Assembly (NCBI GenBank): GCA_019722365.1
Contig: JADFUC010000685.1
Coordinates: 1-64,000 of the forward strand
Source of the DNA: Lithospermum erythrorhizon
Taxonomy: Eukaryota > Streptophyta > Magnoliopsida > Boraginales > Boraginaceae
Length of the DNA stretch: 64,000 nt
Reading direction: 5' to 3'
The notes beneath the pieces were generated by a model. The model saw only the letters and a list, made by a program, of their open reading frames with translations. It had not been told where the DNA came from and ran no database searches. Positions 38,701 through 50,300 of the stretch are shown here, piece after piece (the first letter of the stretch is position 1; the number at the start of each line of letters is the position of its first letter). The position numbers and the translations under genes are program-made.

Positions 38701-40636
38701 AAAATATAAAATTTATATATTTAGATTAAGCCTTTTAAAAATAATTTCATAAAATTAATTTTTTTAATAACTGGGTTAAAGTGAATATCAAATTTGTACG
38801 TATGTAGAAAATTCAATTAAAATAAATTGCGAGGGAATAGAGATTATATAAATATGTGTATTCGATAAAAGGCATTATGTATGTGATATATATATAAACT
38901 TGACCCAGCTGCACATGGTAGGGACTAAAAAATATGGGCCTTACGAAAACAAGCCAGCTGCCAGGATAGCGGCGTGTGGCATGATCCTGAAAGAAGAGTA
39001 CTTTTCAGCCGGTTCGGTACTCTCCTATAAAATACCCACCGGCCCGGTACAAACGGATAAGCCAAAATCTTGCGATCCCTTAGTACGTTTCTCATATCAA
39101 AACTTTATAACTCGCTGTCATCTGAAACGTCGTCAGTGTTTGTGACCACCGGTGGTGCGCTTTGAGTCAGCGGCCGGGCGGGACTTCGCGCCCAGCGGGA
39201 GGGCAACTAAATTTGAGCTTCCGGAACCGCTATAAAGAGAAGAGGCGGTTTTCAAGGAAACTGACTCGAAGGACTATTTCAACCCGGCTAACAGTAGGGC
39301 TTGAAGCCAGTTCAATTTGAAAGATCGGTTGAATGCGTTGTCGATTAGGGCTAACGATTAAGTGAAAATAAATTGTAGAAGCGATTATGAGATGGAAGGG
39401 CAGAGGTCATTAACCAATAATGTATGGAAGGGCAGACGTATCTTAATGCAACATACGGAGTATATGACACAATCATACAAAGTATATATATGTTGAATTA
39501 TATATCACGATATATGAAAGTAAAATTTCAATATGTTTCTCGAGTATCCAATAATGTAGTGATGTGACCAGATATATTTTATCGATAGTCCATTATCATT
39601 ATATCTGGGGCCCAGAGCCTAAGGTTAAGAAAGGTATTTTCACATATTTTTTGCCAATGAATAAAGTACACGTGGGTAGTACCCACTAAAAAATAGTCCT
39701 TTCCTTGTACTATATTTATATATCTCTTCACCTACTACAAAAGCAGTAATGCTAGCCTTATAATTCTTTCGCATATAATCTGGCTTATTTATCACTACAT
39801 CTTGACTTAAGCGTCAATTGTATGTGATTGCCAACCTACCACACTTTTCAATCTGACGGATCACTGCATCTTGGATTCATCCGCACAAAAAAGATCTCGC
39901 ACCTCAACATCTGATCTAACATTCAATCCATTATTTGGCAGATTGAATCAACACCCTCTCTCAGATCTGATATATCTACCGCCAGAAGCATATATAGTGT
40001 GTAGTTCGGTTTACAAAGTATTCACATAGACCTTGGAAATCGATATATCATGCTCATAGTGTATTTTTGGAAACATAGGCGGTTTGATGGAGTTTCAATG
40101 GCCATCCAACATCAAGTGACTTTCTGGAGTCCTTCTCGCTTTCGCTGATTTATCAAACATTAGTTAGTTGTTTTTTTTCCATGTTCTTTCTTTATACTTA
40201 ATGAACATTTTTTTTGTATGGTTAATTAGATTTTTATGATATGATATCGTTTGGTAAAAATATATATATATATATATATATAAATCTTAATTATTTGAAA
40301 ATGAAATTTTATAAATGAAACATCTATTCTAACAAATAAATTTTAAGAAGAAAGTTATATTACCCGTATTTCATGGCGAATGGTAGTATTATCGTCCAAA
40401 TTGATTTCAGATTGTGAATTAATAACACTCAAAGCCATGGCTCGTTGAATCGATGCTGCTGGGATCATAGAAACCACTCGTACACATGACACAAACACAA
40501 TTATGTGCATCGGAATGTTATGATGGTGTTTTCGACATGATGAAGATTTCACCATTTTTATGATAACAATACCAAGAATTATGATCAGGGCATTTGACAT
40601 GGCTATAATCAAAGCAGACCATCTCAATTTTCTCAT
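24871..40636 (-). CDS. DAGL-type class 3 lipase, nine exons seen, active-site serine exon not found
   Basis: Plant member of the sn-1 diacylglycerol-lipase-like class 3 lipases, which hydrolyse acylglycerols at membranes. Exons on the minus strand: 40636-40364, 37974-37839, 37234-37015, 36391-36291, 34246-34125, 33624-33533, 31509-31404, 25562-25465, 25360-24871. All junctions read GT..AG, and the phases agree throughout (1638 nt, 545 codons plus stop). Four hydrophobic segments lie in exons 1-3, as in DAGLs. Then come EDEVYTVAKSLGELVSYRA, the LLDLGRHPLIFPCAWLYRQG region, and LQGDNYWRGHAKAFLKF. After the long intron 31403-25563 come LHVYAYGPLPSVD, IVYDNEFSSRLS (putative catalytic Asp) and MFLDHLPW (putative catalytic His). 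The roughly 140 residues between, including GHSLGG, are not seen. It is therefore either a pseudogene, a serine-less paralog, or has an exon I failed to read. It starts 385 bp after the FMO stop on the same strand. Confidence 0.85.
25465..25562 (-). CDS. Lipase exon after the gap
   Basis: Reads LRKRFPKLHVYAYGPLPSVD, then FEVANACSEFVTS. The acceptor is tttacag and the donor is acgag|gtgtgg. In relatives GHSLGGA..ALLGL comes right before this point and would be at the end of the missing exon. Confidence 0.88.
29714..29768. repeat. (ATT)n microsatellite
   Basis: About 18 uninterrupted ATT units in the lipase intron, directly next to the MITE at 29776. Confidence 0.97.
29776..29956. mobile_element. 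Stowaway-like MITE
   Basis: 181 bp starting ctccctcgtcctat and ending attgggatggagggag, inverted ends typical of Stowaway (Tc1/mariner-derived) elements. It is flanked on both sides by the dinucleotide ta (29774-29775 and 29957-29958), the expected target duplication. Confidence 0.85.
30100..30330. repeat. Stowaway-like remnant with foldback core
   Basis: Begins tactccctcaaatcccacaa, with only a weak right end. The core atatcaatgaaatgaatttta...tattgatata matches the repeat at 12160-12230. Confidence 0.5.
31404..31509 (-). CDS. Lipase exon 7
   Basis: Reads LPMLQGDNYWRGHAKAFLKF, then VNLTPDVLRKGRINQ. The donor is cag|gttagt, phase 0. In intact relatives the next residues lead into the alpha/beta-hydrolase core with the serine. 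Here the next exon seen lies 5.8 kb away and begins past that region. Confidence 0.88.
31576..32221. mobile_element. Solo LTR of Ty1/copia type in lipase intron
   Basis: 646 bp starting tgttgggctatccc and ending tgcctcccaaca, i.e. TG..CA with the short inverted end tgttggg/cccaaca. The flanks are aaatt (31571-31575) and aaatc (32222-32226), a near-match target duplication. No internal retroelement sequence lies on either side, so this is most simply a solo LTR. An aataaag motif lies at about 31658. Confidence 0.75.
32300..33500. other. AT-rich part of lipase intron 6
   Basis: Very AT-rich. The phrase gggcacatgttatcatgtatat occurs twice (about 32753 and 32947), a small direct duplication. No gene is recognised. 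Confidence 0.5.
33533..33624 (-). CDS. Lipase exon 6
   Basis: Reads GVLLDLGRHPLIFPCAWLYR, then QGLFNPWSRNR. The acceptor is ctacag and the donor is aacag|gtgatt. Confidence 0.88.
34125..34246 (-). CDS. Lipase exon 5
   Basis: Reads GLALLQKSISSPQLFEDLPF, then APEEHIQQATMFHPFAEAAYT. The acceptor is ctgcag and the donor is acg|gttaaa, phase 0 out. Confidence 0.88.
34612..36240. other. Lipase intron 4 content: repeat pieces, GC-richer island
   Basis: A ctccatcccaatttttaatggagg motif at 34619 looks like a MITE end. A gtggcggagccat phrase at about 34773 is of a kind common in plant dispersed repeats. A GC-richer island at 35370-35680 has no recognisable protein. No exon is expected here. Confidence 0.45.
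36291..36391 (-). CDS. Lipase exon 4
   Basis: Reads ATMEEDEVYTVAKSLGEL, then VSYRAASTGHLQLLAG, part of the Lipase3_N-type region of plant DAGL homologs. The acceptor is acatag and the donor is gcag|gtatgc. Confidence 0.88.
36989..37403. repeat. 32-bp direct duplication across a splice donor
   Basis: The string aaaaggaatgacatgagagc plus atacaagtatt occurs at about 36991-37021, spanning the exon 3 donor, and again at about 37373-37403 inside intron 2. Confidence 0.85.
37015..37234 (-). CDS. Lipase exon 3
   Basis: Continues LASSDSKQQRNVLFLFILIVVY (fourth membrane segment), then RWRSFYKNDEKLWKAHYQEVFDHG, IREALCCMGHVKYL. The donor is actt|gtatgc, phase 2. The sequence over this donor is duplicated at about 37372-37403. 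Confidence 0.85.
37566..37660. repeat. ~54-bp imperfect tandem duplication
   Basis: agtcaat.attgaataa.gtat and aagctattgtaaaaccg recur in two adjacent copies inside lipase intron 2. Confidence 0.8.
37839..37974 (-). CDS. Lipase exon 2
   Basis: Reads ARYKNWLWWTRF, then a third hydrophobic segment (TMIITVLQLLGASYIVF), to NCVIG. The acceptor is tgacag and the donor is atag|gtaatt. Phase 0 in, phase 1 out. A different frame gives a longer but meaningless reading here. Confidence 0.85.
38083..38218. repeat. Long imperfect inverted repeat (foldback)
   Basis: The left arm agatataactagagtatcgagat, then gaagatatcatgttgatt, pairs with the right arm aatcaacataatatcttttc, then atctcgatattctagtatatct. 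The arms are about 55 bp with a short loop. It lies in lipase intron 1, and just downstream a gatggatcaaggagata phrase is repeated twice (38025 and 38077). Confidence 0.8.
38890..39460. other. GC-richer insertion-like block in lipase intron 1
   Basis: Distinct in composition from the AT-rich intron. Contains an 81-codon frame (38900-39145) with no recognised similarity, and a block ggccgggcgggacttcgcgc near 39169. Probably repeat-derived; borders and class unknown. Confidence 0.4.
40261..40283. repeat. (TA)n microsatellite
   Basis: About 11 TA units shortly downstream of lipase exon 1. Confidence 0.95.
40364..40636 (-). CDS. Lipase exon 1
   Basis: Codons 1-91, starting MRKLRWSALIIAM. Two hydrophobic stretches (about residues 6-28 and 41-60) are predicted membrane helices, with a basic CRKHHH loop between. 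The donor is cgg|gtaata. The ATG is the first in frame and matches the short N-terminus before the first membrane helix expected in this family. Confidence 0.8.
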
Positions 40637-41021
40637 TTTCCACTACAAGATCCAATAAAACTTCAAAGGTTTTCTTCTCATCCTGCTATATTTTTATCCC
40701 ATCTAGTATTCTATCTTTCTCATACGCTCCCCATTCAAAGCTTTATACGCCCCAACGCGATTTCAGTAAAAGACATCAAAGAGAGGATCGAAGAGAATGA
40801 AATGCTAATTAAATTAATTAACTCAAATAGACTATGGTTGAAAGATGGTTAAATCTATCTTTTATGTTGGTTGAGAAAATGTTGGCCTTGTATTAATCTA
40901 TTTTATCGCATAAATAGGGAATAAGTCAATTCAATAAAACTTGTTGGCCATTAATAGTTGGTTTGATTGAGTAGTTTATTTTGATATCATAGCAAATAGA
41001 AGAGCATAAAAATACGCCACA
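40637..41021 (-). promoter_or_regulatory. Short intergenic spacer: FMO 3' end and lipase 5' region
   Basis: Only 385 bp separate the FMO stop from the lipase ATG on the same strand. A minus-strand AATAAA (tttatt at 40975-40980) stands about 42 bp past the FMO stop and is a plausible polyadenylation signal. No clear TATA box for the lipase was found. Confidence 0.55.
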
Positions 41022-41367
41022 TTACCATTTATGGCCATAGTCCCAGGGACCATAAGGCTCAAACATCTCAGCCAACATATTTTTCTTCCTTTTGGGGTTC
41101 CAACCCATGTCCTTGCAAAGTTGATCATTGTACCATATATGCAGAGCAGTAACACATGATCTCTTGTGATGTTCGCCCGAATAGCGCTTATAAAACATGT
41201 CCCAATCCAAAATATCCTTGTTCATGTCTGCAATGCAGGGTAGCTTTATATTTCCATCAAGAAGCTCTGCTAGCCACTTGCATTTCATTTCCGACGTGAA
41301 CAAAACTGCAACACTCTCGGAGAACCCAATTATCGCTAATTGGGGAATCTGCGGACTAATACACTCC
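41022..41367 (-). CDS. FMO exon 5
   Basis: Residues 408 (split codon) to 522. [20 protein letters not shown], then [15 protein letters not shown], then [19 protein letters not shown], ending [13 protein letters not shown] and a stop. The C-terminal DMGWNP..KKN..AE.FEPYG block matches the family end. The acceptor is attag. Confidence 0.92.
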
Positions 41368-44300
41368 CTAATAAAATTTAAATAAAATATCAATGTCATT
41401 ATATGGGATGCTAATGATAAGAAAGAACCATAAATTAGTAAACTAAGATAGTGTTGGAATATATTATACGTTTGTATAATATATTGTATTGTAATATTTA
41501 TTATTCGGACTTTTGTATTATAGTCCATTAGGTTTATATCATTATTTGTATATAACTTTGTATTCTATAATTAATTCAATAGAGAGAGTTTCACAATATT
41601 CTTCATGCTATCAGAGCCACACGGCTACGGCAATTTCTTTTTCTTCTTCTCCAAGTCGGTCTTTCTCCCCTGTTCTTTTTCTAGTACGCAAGGTTGACTT
41701 TCCGTTCATTGGTTTCTTGTGGTTACTACTTCCTATTTTGTTCATTGGTTTCATTGGGACACGGCTACTTCCTATTCTGTTCATTGGTATTATATTAGGC
41801 CATCTCGAACCCACCCCTAATAACTTACACAAAGCTACGGAGGGTACAGGGGTCAGTGGTAATGGGTAGTGTTAATCCTCACTGTATCCACTAAAATTGA
41901 TATCTATTCTCCTTTTTATCTTGATTCTAATAATAATCCTGGAAGCCTCGTTAGTACTGTTATATTTAATGGCCATAATTATAGTGAGTGGTCTAAATCT
42001 CTTCGTCTATCTCTCATGTCACGTCGAAAATTTGGGTTTATTAAAGGTAGTTCTAAACCAACGAGATGATCTTTGATGCGATAAATTGGGAGTGTGTTCA
42101 GGCAATGTTAGTTCAATGGATTCTAAACACTATCGATGTATCACTACGGAAAACTCTTCCGTATTTTGAGGAAGCTCGTCCTTTATGGGTTGTTTTGCAG
42201 AAAAGGTTTGATGTTGGAAACAGGACCAGAAAACAACAAATTAAAGAGGCCCTAGCCGATTGCAAACAATCAAAAACCATGTCTGTTGCGGAGTATTTCG
42301 GTAAGCTACAACCTTTGTGGGATGAATTGGCTCAGTATAATCCTATTCCTGCCTGTAAGTGTGGTCTATGTCAATGTGATTTGGGGGTGCTATTTTAGCA
42401 ACGTATGGATGAAGATAGGCTACATGATTTTCTTTATGGCATTAATACGGAACTTTTTGGTCATACTCGCTCTACCTTATTAGCTCAAGATCTCCCTCCA
42501 TCCTTGGATCGTGCTTATCAGACCATGTTGAATCAAGAGAGGTTAAATTCTAAATCTACTATTGATCATGTCCGAGACGATATCATGGCCATGTCTATTC
42601 AGACCTCCAATCGAGGTAATTCTTCTGTTGATTCACGTCCTAGAGCTCGCAGCGAAGTGCAACTGCATGTCCTTGCAGGTCGTAAAACTGCTTGCTGAAA
42701 CATGGGTTCTCAACCCGGCCAGGCGTCTGTTTGAATGGCTCTTGCTTGGCGAGGCTGAAGATGTTCTTTGCCGAGGCGTGGGGAGTAGGCACATAAATGG
42801 CTTGTGAAGCTTCGATTCGGTTAGTATTCGGTTCGAAATAATTCGGCTCGAGTCTGTTTCGAAATCAAACCGAGACTTTCGAACCTTAAAAACTTGATAT
42901 TCGGCTCGATTAAAGCGAGCGGTTCGAAAATGCTCGGCTCGTTAACTTTACATGACATTGGGCCACAATTAACCTAGCCCATAAACTCCATCAGCTCAAA
43001 AATATCATTTAACTAATTTAACCCAAACATAGTCCATTACAACATCCATTTAGCTTGCTTGCATTGGCCCAACTCCCCAAGAGACCAAGCGATTACACAA
43101 CTCTAGTTTGCTTCTCTCCATCTCTACAGTCTGCTTTCTCTCAACTCTAGTCTCTCTTTATCTCCATCTCTCTTCATCATTTCAAAATTAATTCAAAACG
43201 CGACCAAAGTCCAAAACCCCAAAATCCAACTAAGGAAATTCCAAAATATCAGATTATCAATATTTTCCCACAAAATCTCAATTTTTTCCACCCCACGCAA
43301 AATCGAGATTAATCTTTAAATATGATGATGCATGTACAATTGAATTGAAGAATTGAAGAATGCAAGAATGGAATTGAACGGCTTTACAAATTGAAGAACA
43401 CAACAATTAGGATTTGGGATATTAATCAGGTTTTGGGTTTAATTGTTCAATTTCAATTATGTTTTGAAATACATATTTCAATTATGTTTTGGATATTAAG
43501 ATTTGAGATACATATTTCAATTATGTTTTGATTTTGGGATCGAGCTTTGTCAAACGCGTTTGCGATTCGAGCCGAATATTTTTGTAATAATTGACGTCGA
43601 ACTCGAGCCGAATCTTCGGTGTGGAAATGAGCGAGCCGAACTCAAACCTTGAGAGGTTCGGTCCTGTTCGGCTCATTCACGATACTGAAGTAGAGACGGA
43701 CCAAGGTCCCAGTCTGTTCTTCACTTTCGGTCTCCGGACGATCTTTTGCTAGTATTTCACGCAATCCAAGGGAGATGCGAGGGGAGTTCTAGAGGCGATT
43801 GGGGCCGTGGCAACCACAATTGCAAGTAAGCTAGTCTCAGGAGTTAAGCGACACACAATGGAACAACCTTTTTGTAGATTTTAGAGTAGTGCAGGGCGTC
43901 CTCCATTGATCGTTTGAATGGTAAGTTTTCTGTTGCACCTTGGATTTATTAATAGCGGGAAGCCTACTTTCGTATTACCCATTGTCTTGGTACCATGAGT
44001 AATGTTAAATCTATACTTCATTTAGCAAAATTAGGTCTTCCAAATGGTACGAGGCCTCTTGGCTTTATCTAGTAGTGTTTAACATCCTCTAATTTGGTGT
44101 TGATTAATGTGTTATATGTACTGATTAAAGAGATTTTTAATAATGTTTTTTGTCTCGAAGTCACTATAAGGATTTGGATTGTATTTTCTTTGTTTACTAA
44201 GGTGGTTGCATTGTTCGGGGTCATCGTTCGAGGGATGCCGATTGGGCGGGTATTTGCGCCAAGATGGACTTTACTATTTCAAAAGGGTGAATCACTTTCA

Positions 44301-47300
44301 AACTTTGCATGTTCATCAGACGGTTTCTCCACAGTTATGGCATCAAAGATTGGGACATCCATCGGATAAGATAGTGCAGTCTCTTCTGTTTATTTCTAGT
44401 TCTAATATTGTGTTGAATAAAGCTTGTACGGTTTGACATCAAGGTAAACATACTTGTGAGTCTTTTCCTATTAGTACTCATAAAAGTAGTAGATGTTTTT
44501 GAATTGATTCATTGTGATGTTTTGGGGGCATATCGTCTTGTGTCCTTTAATGATTACTCGATTTTTCTTGACTTTAGTGGATGATTTTTCTCGTGCTGTT
44601 TGGATTTTCATGTTAATAGATAAAACTGAGGTTCTTCGTTACTTTACCCAGTTTCTTGCTATGGTTGACCATCAGTTTAATGCTAAGGTTAAAATTGTGC
44701 GTAGTGATAATGGAACACAGTTTTTCTGTTTGCGAGAGTTTTTCTTGCAAAATGGTATTGTGTTTCAAACGTCTTGTAGGGACTCCTGGCAGAATGGTCG
44801 AGTTGAGCATAAGCATCATTCGAATTTTGAATGTGGGTAGAGCATTGCGCTTTCAATGGAATTTACCCATTATTTTTTGGGTTGAGTGTATTTTAACTAC
44901 TGCTTTTCTGACTAATCGTACTCCTTCTAATGTGTTGAATTACCGGTCATGCAATTAATTTATAATCGCTTTTCTGAATAGTCTATAGGCGGGTTTCATA
45001 TATCAATGATGCTTGTGTTGGTTGACGAATCCTACTATCTCGAATATATCAGTTACGTAGTGGATTTTGAATTGGCGGATGGTGATGTCGGACGACCGGG
45101 GGCTTTCTCTTGTTTCGCCCCCACTTCGATTCTGGACGAGCTGAGGGCCTGACCCTGTTTTGCAGCCCATGGTTCTCTCGGATGGGGGTGGGGCAGACCC
45201 TCTGATACAACCCCGGCACTGAGGTGATCCCTTTTCTGAGGCCCAGTTGGTCAGTGAAGTGTGCCGCTAATGGTGATTGTGAGTTAGGTAGGAATACGGA
45301 ACTAAGACTCATACATTTGGCCAAATGATTTTGTTATCTTTGAAATAGTAAGTCCATCCTCTTCTTGGCGGCTTCCCGATCGGTCATAGGGTACTCTTTT
45401 TATCTATATGAAATTCAATAAAGCTGAAATCCCACATTGTTCTGAAATGAGCCACGGACATTTTCTTGCACCTCTAACTGCAGGTAGTGAACCTAAGAAT
45501 TTCAAGGAAGCTATGGATGATCCTGGATGGCGAGAGACCATGCATCGTGAAATTCGGGCTTTAGAGGATAATGGTGCGGATGGAAACATTGCAAGTAAAA
45601 GGCTCTTAGCGTCGTGGGTATACAAAATCCAAACTCAACTTTCGATGGTAGTGTGGAGGCGTCTTAAGGCTCATTTGGTAGTCTTTGGCAGTAATCATCG
45701 GGGTTGAAGGCATTGATTATGATGACACTTTTCTTGATGTAAAAATGGTAAGCATTCGCACATTTCTAGGCTGATAACTGCTTTGCTCAAAGTGGAAATT
45801 GCATCAAATGGATGTCCATAATGCATTCTTACATGGTGATCTTACGGAGAAGTCTATATAGAAAGTACCGGAGTTCTCTAAGTGGTAGGCCGGGCAGGTA
45901 TGTAGACTCCAAGTCTACGTATGAAATTTTGAAGCCGAGGCTCCTAGATGTTGGTTCTCAAGTTATACATTGCTCTTAACGTTGTTTTATTAATTGTTTA
46001 TTTGATTATTAGATTAATCCTTGGTCTAAGAAAGTTGTTCGAGATTAATGTGTTAGTTTATGTTGATGATCTCATATTTTAAAGGAATTGAAGTTCTGCC
46101 GTGGTAGTCGGGAGGGTATTTTTTACGCCATAGCGGAAATATACCCTGGATATTATCTTTAAAGCTTGTTTACTTGGAGCTAAACCATTTGCCTTTCCTT
46201 TAAGCAGAATCATCATCTGCGAGTTCTACTAAGTCTACATTTGACATATATTGGCGTTATAGGCGTGGTAGGTAAACTTATTATGTCATCTTTCGCGTCC
46301 GGATTTATCTTTTATTTATTGCATGTTTTGTCTTAATTTTTACATGTTCGGGAACATGATCAATGGGTAGGCTAGCGTTGAGGGTTGTCAAATATTTGAA
46401 GGGTTCGCCTGGAAGAGGTATTTTGTTGAAATCCTCATGTGATTTACTGACTAAGTGGTTGAATGTGATTCCCCAGTTGGGCTAGTTGCCGCTCCACAAG
46501 CATTCAATTTCAAGTTGGGATTTGTATTTTTTGGTGATTCCACATTTCTGGAAATTTGAAAGCAGTGCGGTGGCGTTCTTACGCTAAAGCGAATGCCAGG
46601 TCCACGACTATTGTTACTTGTGAATTAAAATGGTTAAAAGGTTTGTTGCATAGTCTTGGTATATCCCACTCGCATCCTATGCATTTGCATTGTGATAGCC
46701 AGTCAGCTCTACATCTTGCTCAGAATCCGGTCTTTCATGAACGTACCAAGCACATTGAGGTTGATTGTCATTTCTTGCGGGATGCTATCTTGGATGGTTT
46801 AATTGCTAATACCAAGTATGCCTCACGAACAACTGGCGGATATCTTTTGAAGGCTGCTTGGGAAGCGACGGTTTGAGTATCTTCTTAGCGAGTTGGACAT
46901 TCGCAATCTCCATGCTCCAACTTGAAGGGTGGTATTGGAATATATTATACGTTTGTATAATATATTATATTGTAATATTTATTATTCAAGCTTTTGTATT
47001 ATAGTCCATTAGGTTTATATCATTATTTGTATATAACTTTGTATTCTATAATTAATTCAATAGAGAGAGTTTCACAATATTCTTCAGATAGGCTAGTTAG
47101 GAGATTACCTATAAATAGGAAGTGCTGAATCATTTGTCTGGGCAATGATATTCTTGAAAAATGGTGATACAAAAATATCCTTGATCTTGTCAGCACCGCG
47201 AAATCCAGTGGCTAGTATCACTAAATCAGTCTTGAGAGGCTTGGTATTGCCATCAACAAGAATTCCTTCATCATAAAAACTAAAACTATTTTCTTTTTGA

Positions 47301-50300
47301 AGTTTGATGCTTCCATCGTCAACCCTGTCATATAATCCTTCAGGAACAAGTGCAAACAAACAAGTATTGAAGTCCTGGTGAAAGCTGTGATTCGGAACCA
47401 TTCCATGTTTGCGAAGATTCAGCTTTCGAATTATATGAGTTTCTATGAATTTCGAGATTGCCCACCTCTGTCAAATCATCAGAAACTACTCAACTTTGAT
47501 AACATCTGTTAATAGTTCATTCTTGATGTAGTAAAACTTGCAATGAAAACATAGTTTACTAGTGCCTTGGATACAAATTTCAGTAACACTTACCACAGGT
47601 GCAAGTATGGTCGCCAAGAATGCCAGAAACCACCCTTGTCCCGGCTTATGTAGTAAAAGTTCTGCGAACCGATTCAGAAGTAGAAATACTATTGGAATTC
47701 CCCAAGGCTGGTAATCAGGAATGTTCCAGTGTTCCTTCCTGTAAATGAGTGTACATGGATTTTCAACTCCTGCAAATACCACTCAGACCAACAATCAAAA
47801 CATTAATCATAATGTCACTAAGGAAACGGACATCAATTAGTTATCATATTAACTGTTATTACCATGATGCTTGTTATTACAAATCTGGAGCTTTAGGATA
47901 GCAGTTATGTAAGTGCGGGAAAAAATAAATAACACGAAGTTTTAATGTGGTATCACTTTAACAATATGTTAAAAACTAATCCTTTGGTAGAAGCCTTTGG
48001 CTTGATTTTAGTATAAAATAACGGATTACAAATTTGAAAGTTATACCGAGATGAATAGTTATGGTAAAAGCTGATACATAACCCCTAACCAGTATATAGC
48101 TCTCTTGTATAAGATATTTAGATTACATAGAACTCAAAACGTGTAAAATATGATAATCTCTCAAATTATTATTCATGAAGTGTGATTTCAATATATAGAC
48201 TCATATGATGACTTAATGGAAACCTTTACTCTGAAGCCGCACATAAAATATGAACAATAATATTAATAAACCATATGCCTAATACCACCTCTCAAGTTGG
48301 AGCATGAAGATCATGAATGTCCAACTTGTAAAGAAAAAAGTCAAATTGTTTCCGTCCAAGACACTTTATAAAAATATCTCCCAAATGCTCATGAGTAGAA
48401 ACATGTGATGTTCGAATGGTCCCTTCCAAAATAGCATCACGCGAGGAAATGACAACAATCTCTATATATTTTGTGCATTTTATGAAACACTTGAATTCTC
48501 TGCCCAGGATAAAGAAGCAGTTGATTGTCATGATTCAAATCCTTAGGTTGTGGATGATCCAGCACCTAAACTCTTAATGACCCCTTTAACCATTTCAGTC
48601 ATGGAAATTAGAAAATTTGCCATCGACCTATATTTAGCCGAACTGAGAAACAATCGACATGCTTGGTCTTCCGGAAAATAGGAGAATTACCAAGAAATCT
48701 GATCAACGAGATTGAACCGGTAAGAACACAAGCTAGCCCAATCGAGTCACACCAACCTATAAGCTTGAGTCCTGATTTGTCTCGGCGATACACGGCCCAG
48801 GAGACCCTTTGAGATATTTCTCACACCTGGCGGCAATCCAATAGTCGGCATGACTCGTGAAACAAAGCGAGAAAGTATGAACAACAAAAGACCAAGTCGG
48901 AGACTGAGTAAAAAAGACAAATATACGAGTCTACCAACCAACGGTAGATATTGGCTACGCATCTATGTTATGACACTAGTCGAACGCTATCCAAAGCATG
49001 GATTACGCTCCATCGAAAAATGCATCGGTCTAGCATGATAGTCTGGCTCAAGATAGCTATCAGATATATTTGCTTTGACTTCGTATCATGCTTTCACTAC
49101 GGACAACTTCTCGCACAGAAAATATTTCAGGATAACGGGTCCTTCCTTGTAAGTAGGAGCTAAGATATCCTTAAAATTGGCTAATGCAGCGAAATCGTTC
49201 CAAAAAATAATCAAATCATCAACATAGACTAACACATTCATACGAACATGGCCCTTTGAGAAAGTGAACAAAGAATAGTGAGTATGGTGAATGATCCCTG
49301 CCTTTCTTCAATGATGTATTGCTTGGAGACGATACGAGGTTCTTGCTTAAGACCATATAAAGACTTATATGTTGAGTTGAAGCCATATTTTGGTTGCGGC
49401 ATTTTGGAGACCATAAAAGACATATAAATTTTGGTAATACATTTAATTTCCGCACTTAAGTTCCTATTGTGCATTGATTGCTTGAAACTACGGAAGAGAT
49501 TTAGGAGGTCTTAAATCCTAACAATTGATATTAGATTCGGTTCTTGAATTGATTGTTAGTTGAAGAATTTTTAAAGTCAACGTGCTCAAATTGATCTTAA
49601 CATTTATTAGGCTCGGACTTAGGGAATTTGGAGTTTGAATGGATTTTTGGGGTTTTAAGACTGAACAAGTGAGTGAAGGTGGAAGGTGGTGGTGGTGGTG
49701 GTGGTGAGTAGTGGTAGGGGTTGGTGGAGGTTGGGGGTTAGGGGTGAGGAGGAGGAGGTTGGTTATGGTGATGAAGGCGGGTGTGATGGAGATGAAGGTG
49801 GTGGTTGAGAATGAAGGTAGTGGAAGAGGGGTGGTGGTGGGCTGGTTGCTCGATGGGGGTGGGGTGGGGTGTGTTAAAGAAGAAAAAGTGTGGGGGTTCT
49901 ATTTTAATGATGTGAAATGTCCCCCCGATACTTTAGTTTAGTGTTAGGGAAAAATAGTCATTTTGTGCAAAAACCCGATAGTATAGGGATCCAGGGACCA
50001 TGGCTAAAAAGAACGGATAGTATTGGGACTAACTAGAAAGTTATGCGATAGTATAGGGACCAAAAAGCGAATTAGCCTAATATTAATATACCATATGTCC
50101 AATAAAACGTGTAAGGGAGTATTTATAGCCCAAAAGACCTACTTAAACCGCCTCAGATAAACCTGACATCGGACTTGGGTCGGGACATGCTACCACCCGA
50201 CCAAGTCCCGAAGTCCCTCTGACTCCAGGCCTTCAAACCATTGGGAGTTCCATCGGGAGGTTGAAAACTCCCGATCTTCTCCCGAACTCCGACTGAGCTC

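Larger units (their letters stand above)
41452..47086 (+). mobile_element. Ty1/copia retrotransposon in FMO intron 4, antisense to the gene
   Basis: 5635 bp with LTRs of exactly 154 bp (41452-41605 and 46933-47086) and a perfect 5-bp target duplication gatag (41447-41451, 47087-47091). The LTRs differ at about five positions. A tgctatcagagcc primer-binding motif follows the 5' LTR, and a cttgaagggtgg polypurine tract precedes the 3' LTR. Order on the plus strand: gag, integrase, RT, RNase H (copia order). Removing the element and one target copy leaves an ancestral intron of 101 bp. The coding part is heavily damaged and also carries a nested insertion at about 42.8-43.7 kb. Confidence 0.95.

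Noticed and set aside
45049..45324. 91-codon minus-strand frame inside the copia
   Set aside because: Antisense to the pol reading, and the region is a decayed integrase-RT linker.
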